From Opitutaceae bacterium (GTDB taxonomy: Bacteria > Verrucomicrobiota > Verrucomicrobiia > Opitutales > Opitutaceae): DNA of 64,000 bases. Under the pieces are notes generated by a model. That model did not search any database and was not told the origin of the DNA. It saw only the letters and a list, made by a program, of their open reading frames with translations. Below are positions 20,606 through 29,456 of this stretch, piece by piece; positions within the stretch are counted from its first letter, which is position 1, and each line of letters opens with the position of its first letter. The stretch is taken from positions 100,785-164,784 of the forward strand of contig JAEUHC010000003.1 of NCBI GenBank assembly GCA_016794785.1, in the 5' to 3' direction. A program made the position numbers and the translations under genes.

Positions 20606-21307
20606 ATGCTTGCGCCGAATTTTTTCCCTCCTGTCCTCGCGACCAACATCATCGACATCTTCGAACGCTGTGGGACCATCGACAAAATCATCGTGCTGGG
20701 CCTCGCCGTGGCGAGCCTGGTGGCCTGGACGGTGATGTTCGGCAAGCACGCCGAATTGAAGCGGCTGCGCGCGCTGAATCGCTCGTTCGAAGGCCACCTG
20801 CGCGACCAGCGCACGCTGCTCGATCTGCCGGAGTCGTTTCGCGACAAGCGTGCGATTCCCTACGCGGATCTTTTTGCCGATGCGGTCGAGGGCTACTGGC
20901 GCGCCGCGGCGATCGGGCGCGAGCGCGGCGTGGAGAGTTCGCGCGCGCGGCTCGAGCATGCGGAGAACGCCCTCCAGCGCGCCATCGCGCGCCAGACGCT
21001 GCGCTACGAATCGAGCATGATCTTCCTGGCCTCGATTGTGTCGGGCGCGCCGTTCATCGGCCTGCTCGGCACGGTGTGGGGCGTGATGGAGGCCTTCAGC
21101 GCGATCGCGATGCAGCAGACCGCGGGCATTCAGCAGCTCGCGCCGGGCGTCTCGGGCGCGATGCTCGCCACGATCGCCGGCCTCGTCGTCGCGATCCCGT
21201 CGGTCTTCGGCTACAACTTCCTGCTCGGCCACACGCGCCAGATGGTCACGGAGCTGGAAAACTTCGCGAGCTCGCTCGCCGACCGCATCGAGCTGGAGTC
21301 GAACTGA
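20606..21307 (+). CDS. MotA/TolQ/ExbB proton-channel family protein
   Basis: 233 residues from ATG 20606; an in-frame GTG at 20591 would add five. Three membrane segments: one near residue 30 (IIVLGLAVASLVAWTVMFG), one near 145 (SSMIFLASIVSGAPFIGLLGT) and one near 190 (GAMLATIAGLVVAIPSVFGY). GLLGTVWGVMEAF is the ExbB/TolQ signature. It forms the ion channel that energises a TolA/TonB partner across the periplasm. The next two genes supply the ExbD/TolR and TolA/TonB-like members. TolB and Pal do not follow, so the choice between Tol and Ton stays open. Confidence 0.93.
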   Translation: MLAPNFFPPVLATNIIDIFERCGTIDKIIVLGLAVASLVAWTVMFGKHAELKRLRALNRSFEGHLRDQRTLLDLPESFRDKRAIPYADLFADAVEGYWRAAAIGRERGVESSRARLEHAENALQRAIARQTLRYESSMIFLASIVSGAPFIGLLGTVWGVMEAFSAIAMQQTAGIQQLAPGVSGAMLATIAGLVVAIPSVFGYNFLLGHTRQMVTELENFASSLADRIELESN

Positions 21308-21320
21308 GGGACGCCCCGCC

Positions 21321-21752
21321 ATGGCCCGCAATTTCCGCCGTCACCGCGCCTCGCACCCCATCGCGGACCTCAACGTGACCAACCTGATCGATCTCGGGTT
21401 CATTTTGCTCGTGATCTTCATGATCGCGACGCCGCTCATCCAGCAGGAGCAGACGATTGCGATCAACCTGCCGACGGTCGCGAAGTCCCCGCAGCAGAAA
21501 GCCGATCCGAAGGACCGCTTCGTCGCCGTGGGCGTCAACGCCCGCGGCCTCTTCATCGACAACGAGCGCACGACCGTGACGCTCGCCGAGCTGCGCACCC
21601 GGCTGCGCATGCTCGCCGCCGAGTCCAAGCAGCCGGTCATCCGCATCCGGGGCGACGCGACGGTGCCCTATCAGCGCGTGGCCGAACTCTTCACCGAGGT
21701 CGAACGGGCGGGGCTCACCCGCTTCATGATCGACACGAAGACGGAGGACTGA
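21321..21752 (+). CDS. ExbD/TolR-family biopolymer transport protein
   Basis: 143 residues. One membrane helix at about 20-40 (DLNVTNLIDLGFILLVIFMIATPL) carries the conserved Asp that lines the proton path. A periplasmic domain with the usual beta-alpha pattern follows and ends GLTRFMIDTKTED. It sits 14 bp after the TolQ/ExbB-like gene and 7 bp before the TolA/TonB-like gene; the three are surely co-transcribed. Confidence 0.94.
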   Translation: MARNFRRHRASHPIADLNVTNLIDLGFILLVIFMIATPLIQQEQTIAINLPTVAKSPQQKADPKDRFVAVGVNARGLFIDNERTTVTLAELRTRLRMLAAESKQPVIRIRGDATVPYQRVAELFTEVERAGLTRFMIDTKTED

Positions 21753-21759
21753 GCGCACC

Positions 21760-22635
21760 ATGGACTCGGGTTCGCCGCGCGCCTTTCTTTGCTCGCTGGG
21801 GCTGCACGGCCTCGTGGCGCTGGCGTTGCTGCTGAGCTTGGTCTCCAGGACCGACGAGCCGCCGCAGAAGATTCTGCAGCTCGTCGCCGGCGAGGGCGAT
21901 AATTACATGGCCAACGAAGCGCCCGCCCTGGGCGTGACCGGAGGCATCAGCGTGCCGATGACGAAAGCCCCCGAGCCCCGGCCCGCGCCCGCGCCCGAGC
22001 CGACGCCGCCTGCACCCGCACCCGCTCCGCCGACGCCCACGGCCAAGGCGACGGCCCCGGAAGAGATCCCGAATTTTTCGAAGCAGATCACGCGCAAGCT
22101 CATCATCGCCGAGTCGAAGGCGAAGCTTGAGCTCAAACGCGAGGCGGCCGCGAAGAAGAAACGCGAGGAGGAGGAGCGGAAGCGCATCTCCAAGGAGGAA
22201 TTTGATCAGAAGAACAAGGCCAGGAGCGCCCCGGCGCCCGCCAAGAACACGCCCACCAAGGTTGCGAAGATCGACGCCGAAGGCATCGCCAAGGGCGTGG
22301 TCGGCGGCTCGCCCAACAACAAGGTCGGCGGCGCCGGCGGCAAGGCCCTGACCGCCGCCGAGGGCGACGAGGCCGAGCGCTATGGCGCCGCGCTGCTCCA
22401 GCGCCTGAAGGACGCACTCGATCGCACGCCGGGTCTCAATGACGGGCTCCGGGCCGAGGCGGAGTTCACCATCGAGGCCGACGGCCGGCTCACGCGGGCA
22501 CGCATCACCAAGTCGTCGCGCAACGACGCCTTCGACAAGGCCGTGCTCGAGGCCATCGCCTCGGTGCGGATGGGCACGCGACCCCGCGGGGTGGCGGCCA
22601 CGCAGTTGGTGCCTTTCTCCACCCACGGGCGGTAG
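21760..22635 (+). CDS. TolA/TonB-like energy-transducing protein
   Basis: 291 residues. N-terminal helix (AFLCSLGLHGLVALALLLSLVSR) with the SxxxH-type motif SLGLHG that contacts ExbB/ExbD. A Pro/Ala/Glu-rich stretch (about 75-100) comes next, then a charged helical region rich in KKKREEEERKR as in TolA. The C-terminal ~90 residues match a TonB/TolA C domain (EFTIEADGRLTRARITKSS, FDKAVLEAIASV). It reaches across the periplasm to the outer membrane. The long charged helix favours TolA, but the neighbours do not settle it. Confidence 0.88.
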   Translation: MDSGSPRAFLCSLGLHGLVALALLLSLVSRTDEPPQKILQLVAGEGDNYMANEAPALGVTGGISVPMTKAPEPRPAPAPEPTPPAPAPAPPTPTAKATAPEEIPNFSKQITRKLIIAESKAKLELKREAAAKKKREEEERKRISKEEFDQKNKARSAPAPAKNTPTKVAKIDAEGIAKGVVGGSPNNKVGGAGGKALTAAEGDEAERYGAALLQRLKDALDRTPGLNDGLRAEAEFTIEADGRLTRARITKSSRNDAFDKAVLEAIASVRMGTRPRGVAATQLVPFSTHGR

Positions 22636-22706
22636 GAAAAGGGCTGAGAAAGTCCTTGCGTTCGACCGCGGAACTTTGATTTTTCTCGCCCCTCGTCAGG
22701 GTAAAT

Positions 22707-22782
22707 GGGCTCTTAGCTCAGTTGGTAGAGCGCCTCAATGGCATTGAGGAGGTCAGGAGTTCGAGCCTCCTAGGGTCCACCA
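22707..22782 (+). tRNA. tRNA-Ala (anticodon GGC)
   Basis: 76 nt including an encoded CCA. The acceptor stem GGGCTCT / AGGGTCC carries the G3-U70 pair, the alanine identity element. The anticodon arm CCTCA-ATGGCAT-TGAGG gives GGC. The T arm GGAGTTCGAGCCTCC is regular. Confidence 0.97.
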
Positions 22783-22787
22783 TTTTT

Positions 22788-22815
22788 CCCCGCCTTCACG
22801 GCGGGGATTTTTTTT
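22788..22815 (+). terminator. Rho-independent terminator after tRNA-Ala
   Basis: Perfect 7-bp GC stem CCCCGCC / GGCGGGG with a TTCAC loop, then A and eight T (22808-22815). It starts six bases after the tRNA CCA end. Confidence 0.92.
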
Positions 22816-22902
22816 GGCGCAGCCCCAAGGCTCGGAGGCTGGCCTAATTGGTGCATTGACCGTCATCCTTGGCGAAGCGACAAAACACCTTCCTCAGACC
22901 GC

Positions 22903-24327
<1,425 letters not shown>

Positions 24328-24345
24328 CCTCCTCCGACCCTCATC

Positions 24346-25302
24346 ATGAAAACCCTCGTGCGTCTCCTGTTCCTGACCGTGGCCCTGGCGTCGGCGTCGG
24401 CGCTGACGGCCGCGCCCGCGAAGAAGAAGGTGCTCTTCTTCAGCAAATCCTCCGGTTTCGAGCACGACGTGATCAAGACGCTCGATGGCCCGCGCTACGG
24501 CATGGCGTTCCGCGTGCTCCGCGAGCTGGGGGAAAAGCACAACATTGAGTTCACGTTTTCCAAGGACGGCAGCCTGTTCTCGCCGGCCTACCTCGCGCAG
24601 TTCGATGCGTTCTTCTTCGCCACGAGCGGCAATTTGCTGCTGGCGAAAAACAACCCGGCGCAGGGCGACGGCAATCCCCCGATGACGCCCGCCGGCAAGC
24701 AGGCGCTCCTCGACGCGATTGCGGGCGGCAAAGGATTCATCGGCACGCACAACGCCTCGGACACCTTCCACGCCCCCGGCAACCAGGACCATGGTCCCGC
24801 GCGCAATGAGCCCGATGGCGACCGCACCGATCCCTATGGGAAGATGCTCGGCGGTTCGTTCATCAAGCACGACGCGCAGCAGAAAGCCCGCATGATCATC
24901 GCCGATGCGAAGTTCCCCGGCATGGCCGCGGTGCCGGCGGATTTCACCGTGCATGAGGAGTGGTATTCGCTGAAGAATTTTGCCCCCGATCTGCACGTGA
25001 TCATGGTGCAGGATACGAGCACGATGACCGGGCCGTCCTATGCGCGGCCCAATTATCCCGCGACGTGGGCGCGGATGCACGGGCAGGGCCGGGTTTTCTA
25101 CACCAACATGGGCCACCGCGACGACATCTGGACCAGCCCCGTGTTTCAATCGGTGCTGCTGGGCGGGCTCGAATGGGCGCTGCGTCGCATCGACGCCGAC
25201 GTGACGCCGAACATCGCCACTGTGGCGCCGCAAGCCAACGTGCTGCCGAAATACGTCGCGCCGCCGCCGCCGAAGCAGAAGCAGCCGACCGCGAAGAAAT
25301 AG
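24346..25302 (+). CDS. secreted ThuA-domain (trehalose utilisation-like) protein
   Basis: 318 residues with a signal peptide (MKTLVRLLFLTVALASASALTAAPA). The ThuA fold, a class I glutaminase-like Rossmann domain, shows as KKVLFFSKSSGFEHDVI, GKGFIGTHNASDTFH, FTVHEEWYSLKNFAPDLHVIM and GRVFYTNMGHRDDIWTSP. The C-terminus is a lysine/proline-rich tail. Family members act in sugar metabolism but the reaction is not firmly known. It directly follows the sigma-54 activator and precedes rdgB by 16 bp. Confidence 0.9.
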   Translation: MKTLVRLLFLTVALASASALTAAPAKKKVLFFSKSSGFEHDVIKTLDGPRYGMAFRVLRELGEKHNIEFTFSKDGSLFSPAYLAQFDAFFFATSGNLLLAKNNPAQGDGNPPMTPAGKQALLDAIAGGKGFIGTHNASDTFHAPGNQDHGPARNEPDGDRTDPYGKMLGGSFIKHDAQQKARMIIADAKFPGMAAVPADFTVHEEWYSLKNFAPDLHVIMVQDTSTMTGPSYARPNYPATWARMHGQGRVFYTNMGHRDDIWTSPVFQSVLLGGLEWALRRIDADVTPNIATVAPQANVLPKYVAPPPPKQKQPTAKK

Positions 25303-25318
25303 CGGCGTGGCATCGGGG

Positions 25319-25921
25319 ATGATCGAGTTCTGCCTCGCCTCGGGCAACGCGCACAAGGTGGCGGAGCTGCAGGCGCTCGCCCGGGCGAGCGGGCTTTCGG
25401 TGCGCACTCGATCCGCGCGCGAGTTTGGCGGGATGCCGGCGGTGGAGGAGGACACGGGGACCTTTGTGGGCAACGCGCGGAAGAAAGCGCAGGCCTTGCG
25501 CGCGCGCCTGCCGGCCGAGGTGTGGGCGCTCGCGGACGACAGCGGCGTGTGCGTGGACGCGCTCGGCGGCGCGCCCGGCGTGGAGTCGGCCTACTATGCC
25601 GGCCCCGTGTGCGACCCGGCGGCCAACCTGGCGAAACTCGTGGCGACGATGCGCGGCGTGCCGGCGGTGGAGCGACGGGCGAGTTTTGTGTGCGTGCTTT
25701 TGGCGATTGGTGCTGGCGGCGAGGAGTTCGTCGCGGAGGGCGCCTGCCACGGACGGCTGCTCGACGAACCGCGCGGTGGCGGCGGGTTTGGCTACGATCC
25801 GATTTTTGTGCCTGACGGCTGCACGGCGAGCTACGCGGAAATCTCCGAGGGGGAGAAAAACCGCATCAGCCACCGCGCCCGCGCTTGGGCGCAGCTGGCG
25901 GATTGGATCAGGGCGCGATAA
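25319..25921 (+). CDS. rdgB: dITP/XTP (non-canonical NTP) pyrophosphatase, HAM1/RdgB family
   Basis: 200 residues from ATG 25319; a GTG at 25307 is possible. Removes inosine and xanthosine triphosphates so they are not built into DNA. Motifs: LASGNAHKVAEL at the N-terminus, TGTFVGNARKKA, LADDSGVCVDALGGAPGVESA, GGFGYDPIFVP and the end HRARAWAQL. The catalytic Asp is in LADDSG. Last gene before a 180-bp non-coding stretch and tRNA-Cys. Confidence 0.96.
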   Translation: MIEFCLASGNAHKVAELQALARASGLSVRTRSAREFGGMPAVEEDTGTFVGNARKKAQALRARLPAEVWALADDSGVCVDALGGAPGVESAYYAGPVCDPAANLAKLVATMRGVPAVERRASFVCVLLAIGAGGEEFVAEGACHGRLLDEPRGGGGFGYDPIFVPDGCTASYAEISEGEKNRISHRARAWAQLADWIRAR

Positions 25922-25970
25922 CGGCCGCCCTTATCCAAGGTCCTATGAGATTTGGACGTATGGGTAGCCG

Positions 25971-26027
25971 AAAAAGGGGGAGGGTTGTGCGCTCACCGTG
26001 CGGCTCGGTTTTGGACCGACAACCCCC
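25971..26027 (-). terminator. probable terminator downstream of tRNA-Cys
   Basis: Read on the reverse strand, a long hairpin (GGGGGTTGT ... ACAACCCTCCCCC, 25976-26027) with an inner CGGT/ACCG stem is followed by five T. It lies about 70 bp past the tRNA-Cys 3' end. The 71 bp between them (26028-26098) hold nothing I recognise; a short RNA is possible. Confidence 0.45.
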
Positions 26028-26098
26028 AAGCTCACACCAACGACTGACGATTTCACACCTGCGGTCGCGCCGGATCGGGCCGTCTTTTCCGGGGAAAT

Positions 26099-26173
26099 TG
26101 GAGGCGCGGGTCGGAATTGAACCGACGCATAGAGGTTTTGCAGACCTCGGCCTTACCACTTGGCTACCGCGCC
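26099..26173 (-). tRNA. tRNA-Cys (anticodon GCA)
   Basis: 75 nt including an encoded CCA. The reverse strand begins GGCGCGGTAGCCAAGTGG and the anticodon arm GAGGT-CTGCAAA-ACCTC gives GCA. Discriminator base U73 fits cysteine identity. Acceptor stem GGCGCGG / CCGCGCC is perfect. Confidence 0.97.
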
Positions 26174-26283
26174 TGAACTGAGAGGGCGGACGTTGCAGGA
26201 AAAAAATCCCCGCGCAAGTGCCGAAATGCGCCGACACGGCGCTTGCCGCCGTGCGGGCATCGCCGCTAGGCATGGGGCGCTTC

Positions 26284-27069
26284 ATGCGCACCACCGTCTT
26301 CACCATCGCCAACCAGAAGGGTGGCGTCGGCAAAACCACCACCGCGGTCAACCTCTCGGCCGCCTTGGCGGAGAAAAAGGTCTGCACCCTCCTCGTCGAT
26401 CTCGACCCGCAGGCCAACGCGACCAGCGCCGTGGGCGTCGAGAAGCAGGCGGGCAAGAGCCTCTATGGCCCGCTCAGCGGCGAGGGCACGGCCGCCGAGA
26501 TGATCGTGCCGACCGCCTATCCCAACCTCTCCCTCCTCCCCAGCGAGGAGGACCTCGCCGCCGCCGAGATCGAGCTGGCCCAGGCCGAGAACTACCTCGC
26601 CAAGCTCCGCGGCGTGCTCGCGCCCGTCCGCGAGGCCGGGACCTACCGTGCCATCGTCATCGATTGCCCGCCCGCCCTCGGCATGCTCTCGATGAACAGC
26701 CTCGCCGCCGCCGACTACCTCCTGATCGCGCTCCAGTGCGAATACCTCGCCCTTGAGGGCCTCGGCCAGATCCTGCGCAACGTCGAGCGTCTCAAGGCCG
26801 CGCACGTCAACGACGCCCTCGAGCTCGGCGGCGTGGTCATGACGATGTTCGATCTCCGCACCAACCTCTCGCGGCAAGTCGTGGACGAGGTGAAGCAGCA
26901 CCTGCCCGACAAGATTTTCGCGACCGTGATCCCGCGCACGATCCGGCTCAGCGAGGCGCCGAGCTTCGGCAAGACCATCTTCGATTACGACCCGCTCAAC
27001 CCCGGCTCCACCGCCTACCGCAAGCTCGCCGACGAGGTGATCGCGCGGTTCAAGCTGGCCGGGAAATGA
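26284..27069 (+). CDS. parA: ParA/Soj-family chromosome-partition ATPase
   Basis: 261 residues from ATG 26284 (ATG 26272 is an alternative). Deviant Walker A KGGVGKTTTAVNLSAAL at about 12-28, Walker A' LLVDLDPQANATSA and Walker B AIVIDCPPALGMLSMNS. The end (TVIPRTIRLSEAPSFGKTIFDYDP) is typical of chromosomal Soj. It should act with ParB on parS sites, but no parB follows; the next gene is an ABC-2 permease on the same strand 48 bp on. No parS-like 16-mer was noticed by eye. Confidence 0.92.
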   Translation: MRTTVFTIANQKGGVGKTTTAVNLSAALAEKKVCTLLVDLDPQANATSAVGVEKQAGKSLYGPLSGEGTAAEMIVPTAYPNLSLLPSEEDLAAAEIELAQAENYLAKLRGVLAPVREAGTYRAIVIDCPPALGMLSMNSLAAADYLLIALQCEYLALEGLGQILRNVERLKAAHVNDALELGGVVMTMFDLRTNLSRQVVDEVKQHLPDKIFATVIPRTIRLSEAPSFGKTIFDYDPLNPGSTAYRKLADEVIARFKLAGK

Positions 27070-27117
27070 TCCGCTGCATCTGGCCTTACGCGGGTTTCCC
27101 GGCTTCCTAGATCCCGC

Positions 27118-27930
27118 ATGTTCGCCGCCTTCGTCAAATACCGCCAGGCCTTCCTGGTCGGCCTGCAAAGCAACATCGTCTATCGGTGGAACTTTGCCGT
27201 GCGCGGCTTCTTTTCGCTCTTCCACCTCGCTGTGGTGGTGATCCTGTGGAGCGCGGCGGCGGAGGGGCGCACCGAACTGGGCGGCTTCTCGCTCAACCAG
27301 ACCATCACCTACTTCGTCACGCTGCTGATCCTCCAGTTCTTTATCAGCGCGTTCAACGAGGACTACCAGATCAGCGAGGAAATCAGGAACGGGCTCATCA
27401 ACCAGTTCCTCCTGAAACCGATCAACTACTTCGCCTACCGCTTCAGCATCTTCGTCGCGGCGCGGCTGGTCTCGGGGCTCCTGGTCTTTGCCCCGCTGCT
27501 GATCGCGTTTCCCTTTCTGCGCGAATACCTCGATTTCCCCGCCGATCCGCGGGCCTACGTGCTCGGCGTGCCGGCGATGATCATGTCGGCCCTGATCCAG
27601 TTCAGCATCGCCTACTGTTTCGGGATGCTGACGTTCTGGTTCCTGGAGATCCAAGGCTTCGTGATTCTCTCGATGGCGGTCGAGACGATCCTCGGCGGGC
27701 AGATGTTCCCGCTGGATCTGCTGCCGGCCTGGGCCTACGCGGTCGCGAAGTGGCTGCCGTTTTACTACCAGATGTATTTCCCGGCCGCCATTTTCTCGGG
27801 CCGCATCACGGAGACGGCCGTGATCGTGCAGGGCTACGCCGTGCAGGCGGCCTGGGTGGGTGCGCTGCTGCTCGTCAACCACGCGCTCTGGACGCGCGGC
27901 CTCCGCCGGCACACGGCGGTGGGAGGCTGA
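27118..27930 (+). CDS. ABC-2 type permease, first of a pair
   Basis: 270 residues with about six membrane segments (FSLFHLAVVVILWS, TITYFVTLLILQFFISAF, FAPLLIAFPFL, MIMSALIQFSIAYCFGMLTFWF, ending with a helix in VQAAWVGALLLVNHALW). EEIRNGLINQFLLKPINYFAYRF is the conserved cytoplasmic stretch of this ABC-2 subfamily. These systems normally have one ATPase and two such permeases and export an unknown substrate. Here the ATPase gene is missing from its usual place directly upstream. Seven bases separate it from the second permease. Confidence 0.88.
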   Translation: MFAAFVKYRQAFLVGLQSNIVYRWNFAVRGFFSLFHLAVVVILWSAAAEGRTELGGFSLNQTITYFVTLLILQFFISAFNEDYQISEEIRNGLINQFLLKPINYFAYRFSIFVAARLVSGLLVFAPLLIAFPFLREYLDFPADPRAYVLGVPAMIMSALIQFSIAYCFGMLTFWFLEIQGFVILSMAVETILGGQMFPLDLLPAWAYAVAKWLPFYYQMYFPAAIFSGRITETAVIVQGYAVQAAWVGALLLVNHALWTRGLRRHTAVGG

Positions 27931-27937
27931 ACCACCC

Positions 27938-28729
27938 ATGCTGCACTACCTGAACATCTGGCTCGCCAGCGCCCGCTACTCGATCACGCGGACGCTGATG
28001 TTCCGCGGCGATTTCTTCGTCTGGGCGCTCGTCGAATTGTTCTGGATGGCGGTCAACCTGCTCACGATCTCGGTCATCTACGATCACACGGGCGCGATCG
28101 CGGGCTGGACCAAATACGAGATGATCCTGCTCGTGGGCACCTCGCTGCTCATCCAGCGCTTCCTGATGGGGTTTTTCTGGAGCAGCATCTTCGAGATGGG
28201 GCGCAACATCCGCAGCGGCAACTTCGACTTCTTCCTGGCGCAGCCGGGCAACGTCATGTTCATGGCCACGACCCGCAAGCTCGACCCCGACAGCCTGGTG
28301 AACTCGCTGATCGCGACGGGGGTCGTCATTTACGCCGCCCGCCAGCTCGGCCTCACGCCCGGCGCCGCCGAGATCGTGCTCTACGCGCTCATGATCGCCT
28401 GCGGTGTGATCATCCACTACAGCATCCTCGTGCTCTCGATCTCGGTGGCGTTCTGGATGACGAGCGCGCAGGGCATCGAGGGCACCTACTTCACCCTCAC
28501 GGAGTTTTCGCGCCTGCCGCGCAGCGCTTTCAAGAGCCGCGCGACGCAGTGGCTGTTTGTCTATGCGCTCCCGGTCGTGGTGGTGAGCAACACCCCGGCC
28601 AACGCCCTCATCCGGGGCTTCGACGGCCGGCTCGCGCTGTGGCTCGCGGGGGCGGCGGCGGCGTGGTTTGCGCTGGCGGTCTTTGTTTTCAACCGCGGCC
28701 TGCGCCGCTATGCCAGCGCCAGCTCATGA
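27938..28729 (+). CDS. ABC-2 type permease, second of a pair
   Basis: 263 residues with about six membrane segments, including FVWALVELFWMAVNLLTISVIY, AEIVLYALMIACGVIIHYSILVLSISVAFW and LALWLAGAAAAWFALAVFVF. FEMGRNIRSGNFDFFLAQPGN matches the same cytoplasmic motif as the first permease (IRNGLINQFLLKP there). The two would form a heterodimeric channel. Its stop overlaps the rnc start (ATGA). Confidence 0.87.
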   Translation: MLHYLNIWLASARYSITRTLMFRGDFFVWALVELFWMAVNLLTISVIYDHTGAIAGWTKYEMILLVGTSLLIQRFLMGFFWSSIFEMGRNIRSGNFDFFLAQPGNVMFMATTRKLDPDSLVNSLIATGVVIYAARQLGLTPGAAEIVLYALMIACGVIIHYSILVLSISVAFWMTSAQGIEGTYFTLTEFSRLPRSAFKSRATQWLFVYALPVVVVSNTPANALIRGFDGRLALWLAGAAAAWFALAVFVFNRGLRRYASASS

Positions 28730-29421
28730 GTGATCCGCTTGACCGTCTTGAAGCCCGCATCGGGCATGTCTTCAAGGACCGCGCGCACCTGCTGCTCGCG
28801 CTCACGCATCCCTCCTGGCAGCAGGACAACCCGGCCTTCCGCGGCAACAACCAGCGGCTCGAATTCCTCGGCGACGCCGTGGTGCACCTGATCGTGAGCG
28901 AAGCGCTCTATCGCGAGTTTCCCCGCGAGCGCGAGGGCGGGCTCACGCACCGCCGCTCCGCACTGGCCAACGGCGCCGTGCTCACGCAGCTCGCCACCGA
29001 GATCGACCTGGCCTCGGCGGTGCGCCTGGGCTCAAGCGAGGAGGCGACGGGCGGTCGCACGCGGGCGAGCACGATCGAGGATGCGTTTGAGGCGCTCATC
29101 GGCGCGGTCTATCTCGACGCCGGCCTCGAAGTCGCCCGTCGCGTGGTGCTCGGCATCTACGGCGATCTCGGCGCGCGGCTGGCGACGCTGGAATACGCCA
29201 TCAATCCCAAAGGCCGCCTCCAGGAGATCGTGCAGCCCAGCCACGGCAACGGCGCGCTGCGCTACGACTCGGTGAAGGCCGGCGGGCTTGATCACTCGCT
29301 GGAGTTTACGTCGTCGGTCTATCTGAAGGATCGCTTGCTCGGCACGGGGCAGGGAAGCTCGAAGAAGCTGGCGGAGGAAGCCGCCGCCCGGATGGCGCTC
29401 TTGAAGTATTCCGCGCGCTGA
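28726..29421 (+). CDS. rnc: ribonuclease III
   Basis: 231 residues from the ATG overlapping the permease stop by four bases. Cuts double-stranded RNA in rRNA processing and mRNA decay. Signature RLEFLGDAV at residues 44-52, with the second acidic cluster in TIEDAFEALIGAVYLDAG. The C-terminal double-stranded RNA-binding domain ends GTGQGSSKKLAEEAAARMAL. Of note here because many palindromic repeats in this window would form RNase III substrates if transcribed; that link is an inference. Confidence 0.97.
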   Translation: MSDPLDRLEARIGHVFKDRAHLLLALTHPSWQQDNPAFRGNNQRLEFLGDAVVHLIVSEALYREFPREREGGLTHRRSALANGAVLTQLATEIDLASAVRLGSSEEATGGRTRASTIEDAFEALIGAVYLDAGLEVARRVVLGIYGDLGARLATLEYAINPKGRLQEIVQPSHGNGALRYDSVKAGGLDHSLEFTSSVYLKDRLLGTGQGSSKKLAEEAAARMALLKYSAR

Positions 29422-29456
29422 CTTGGGTGGTGTCGGTCCCCTCGAAATCGGCGCAA

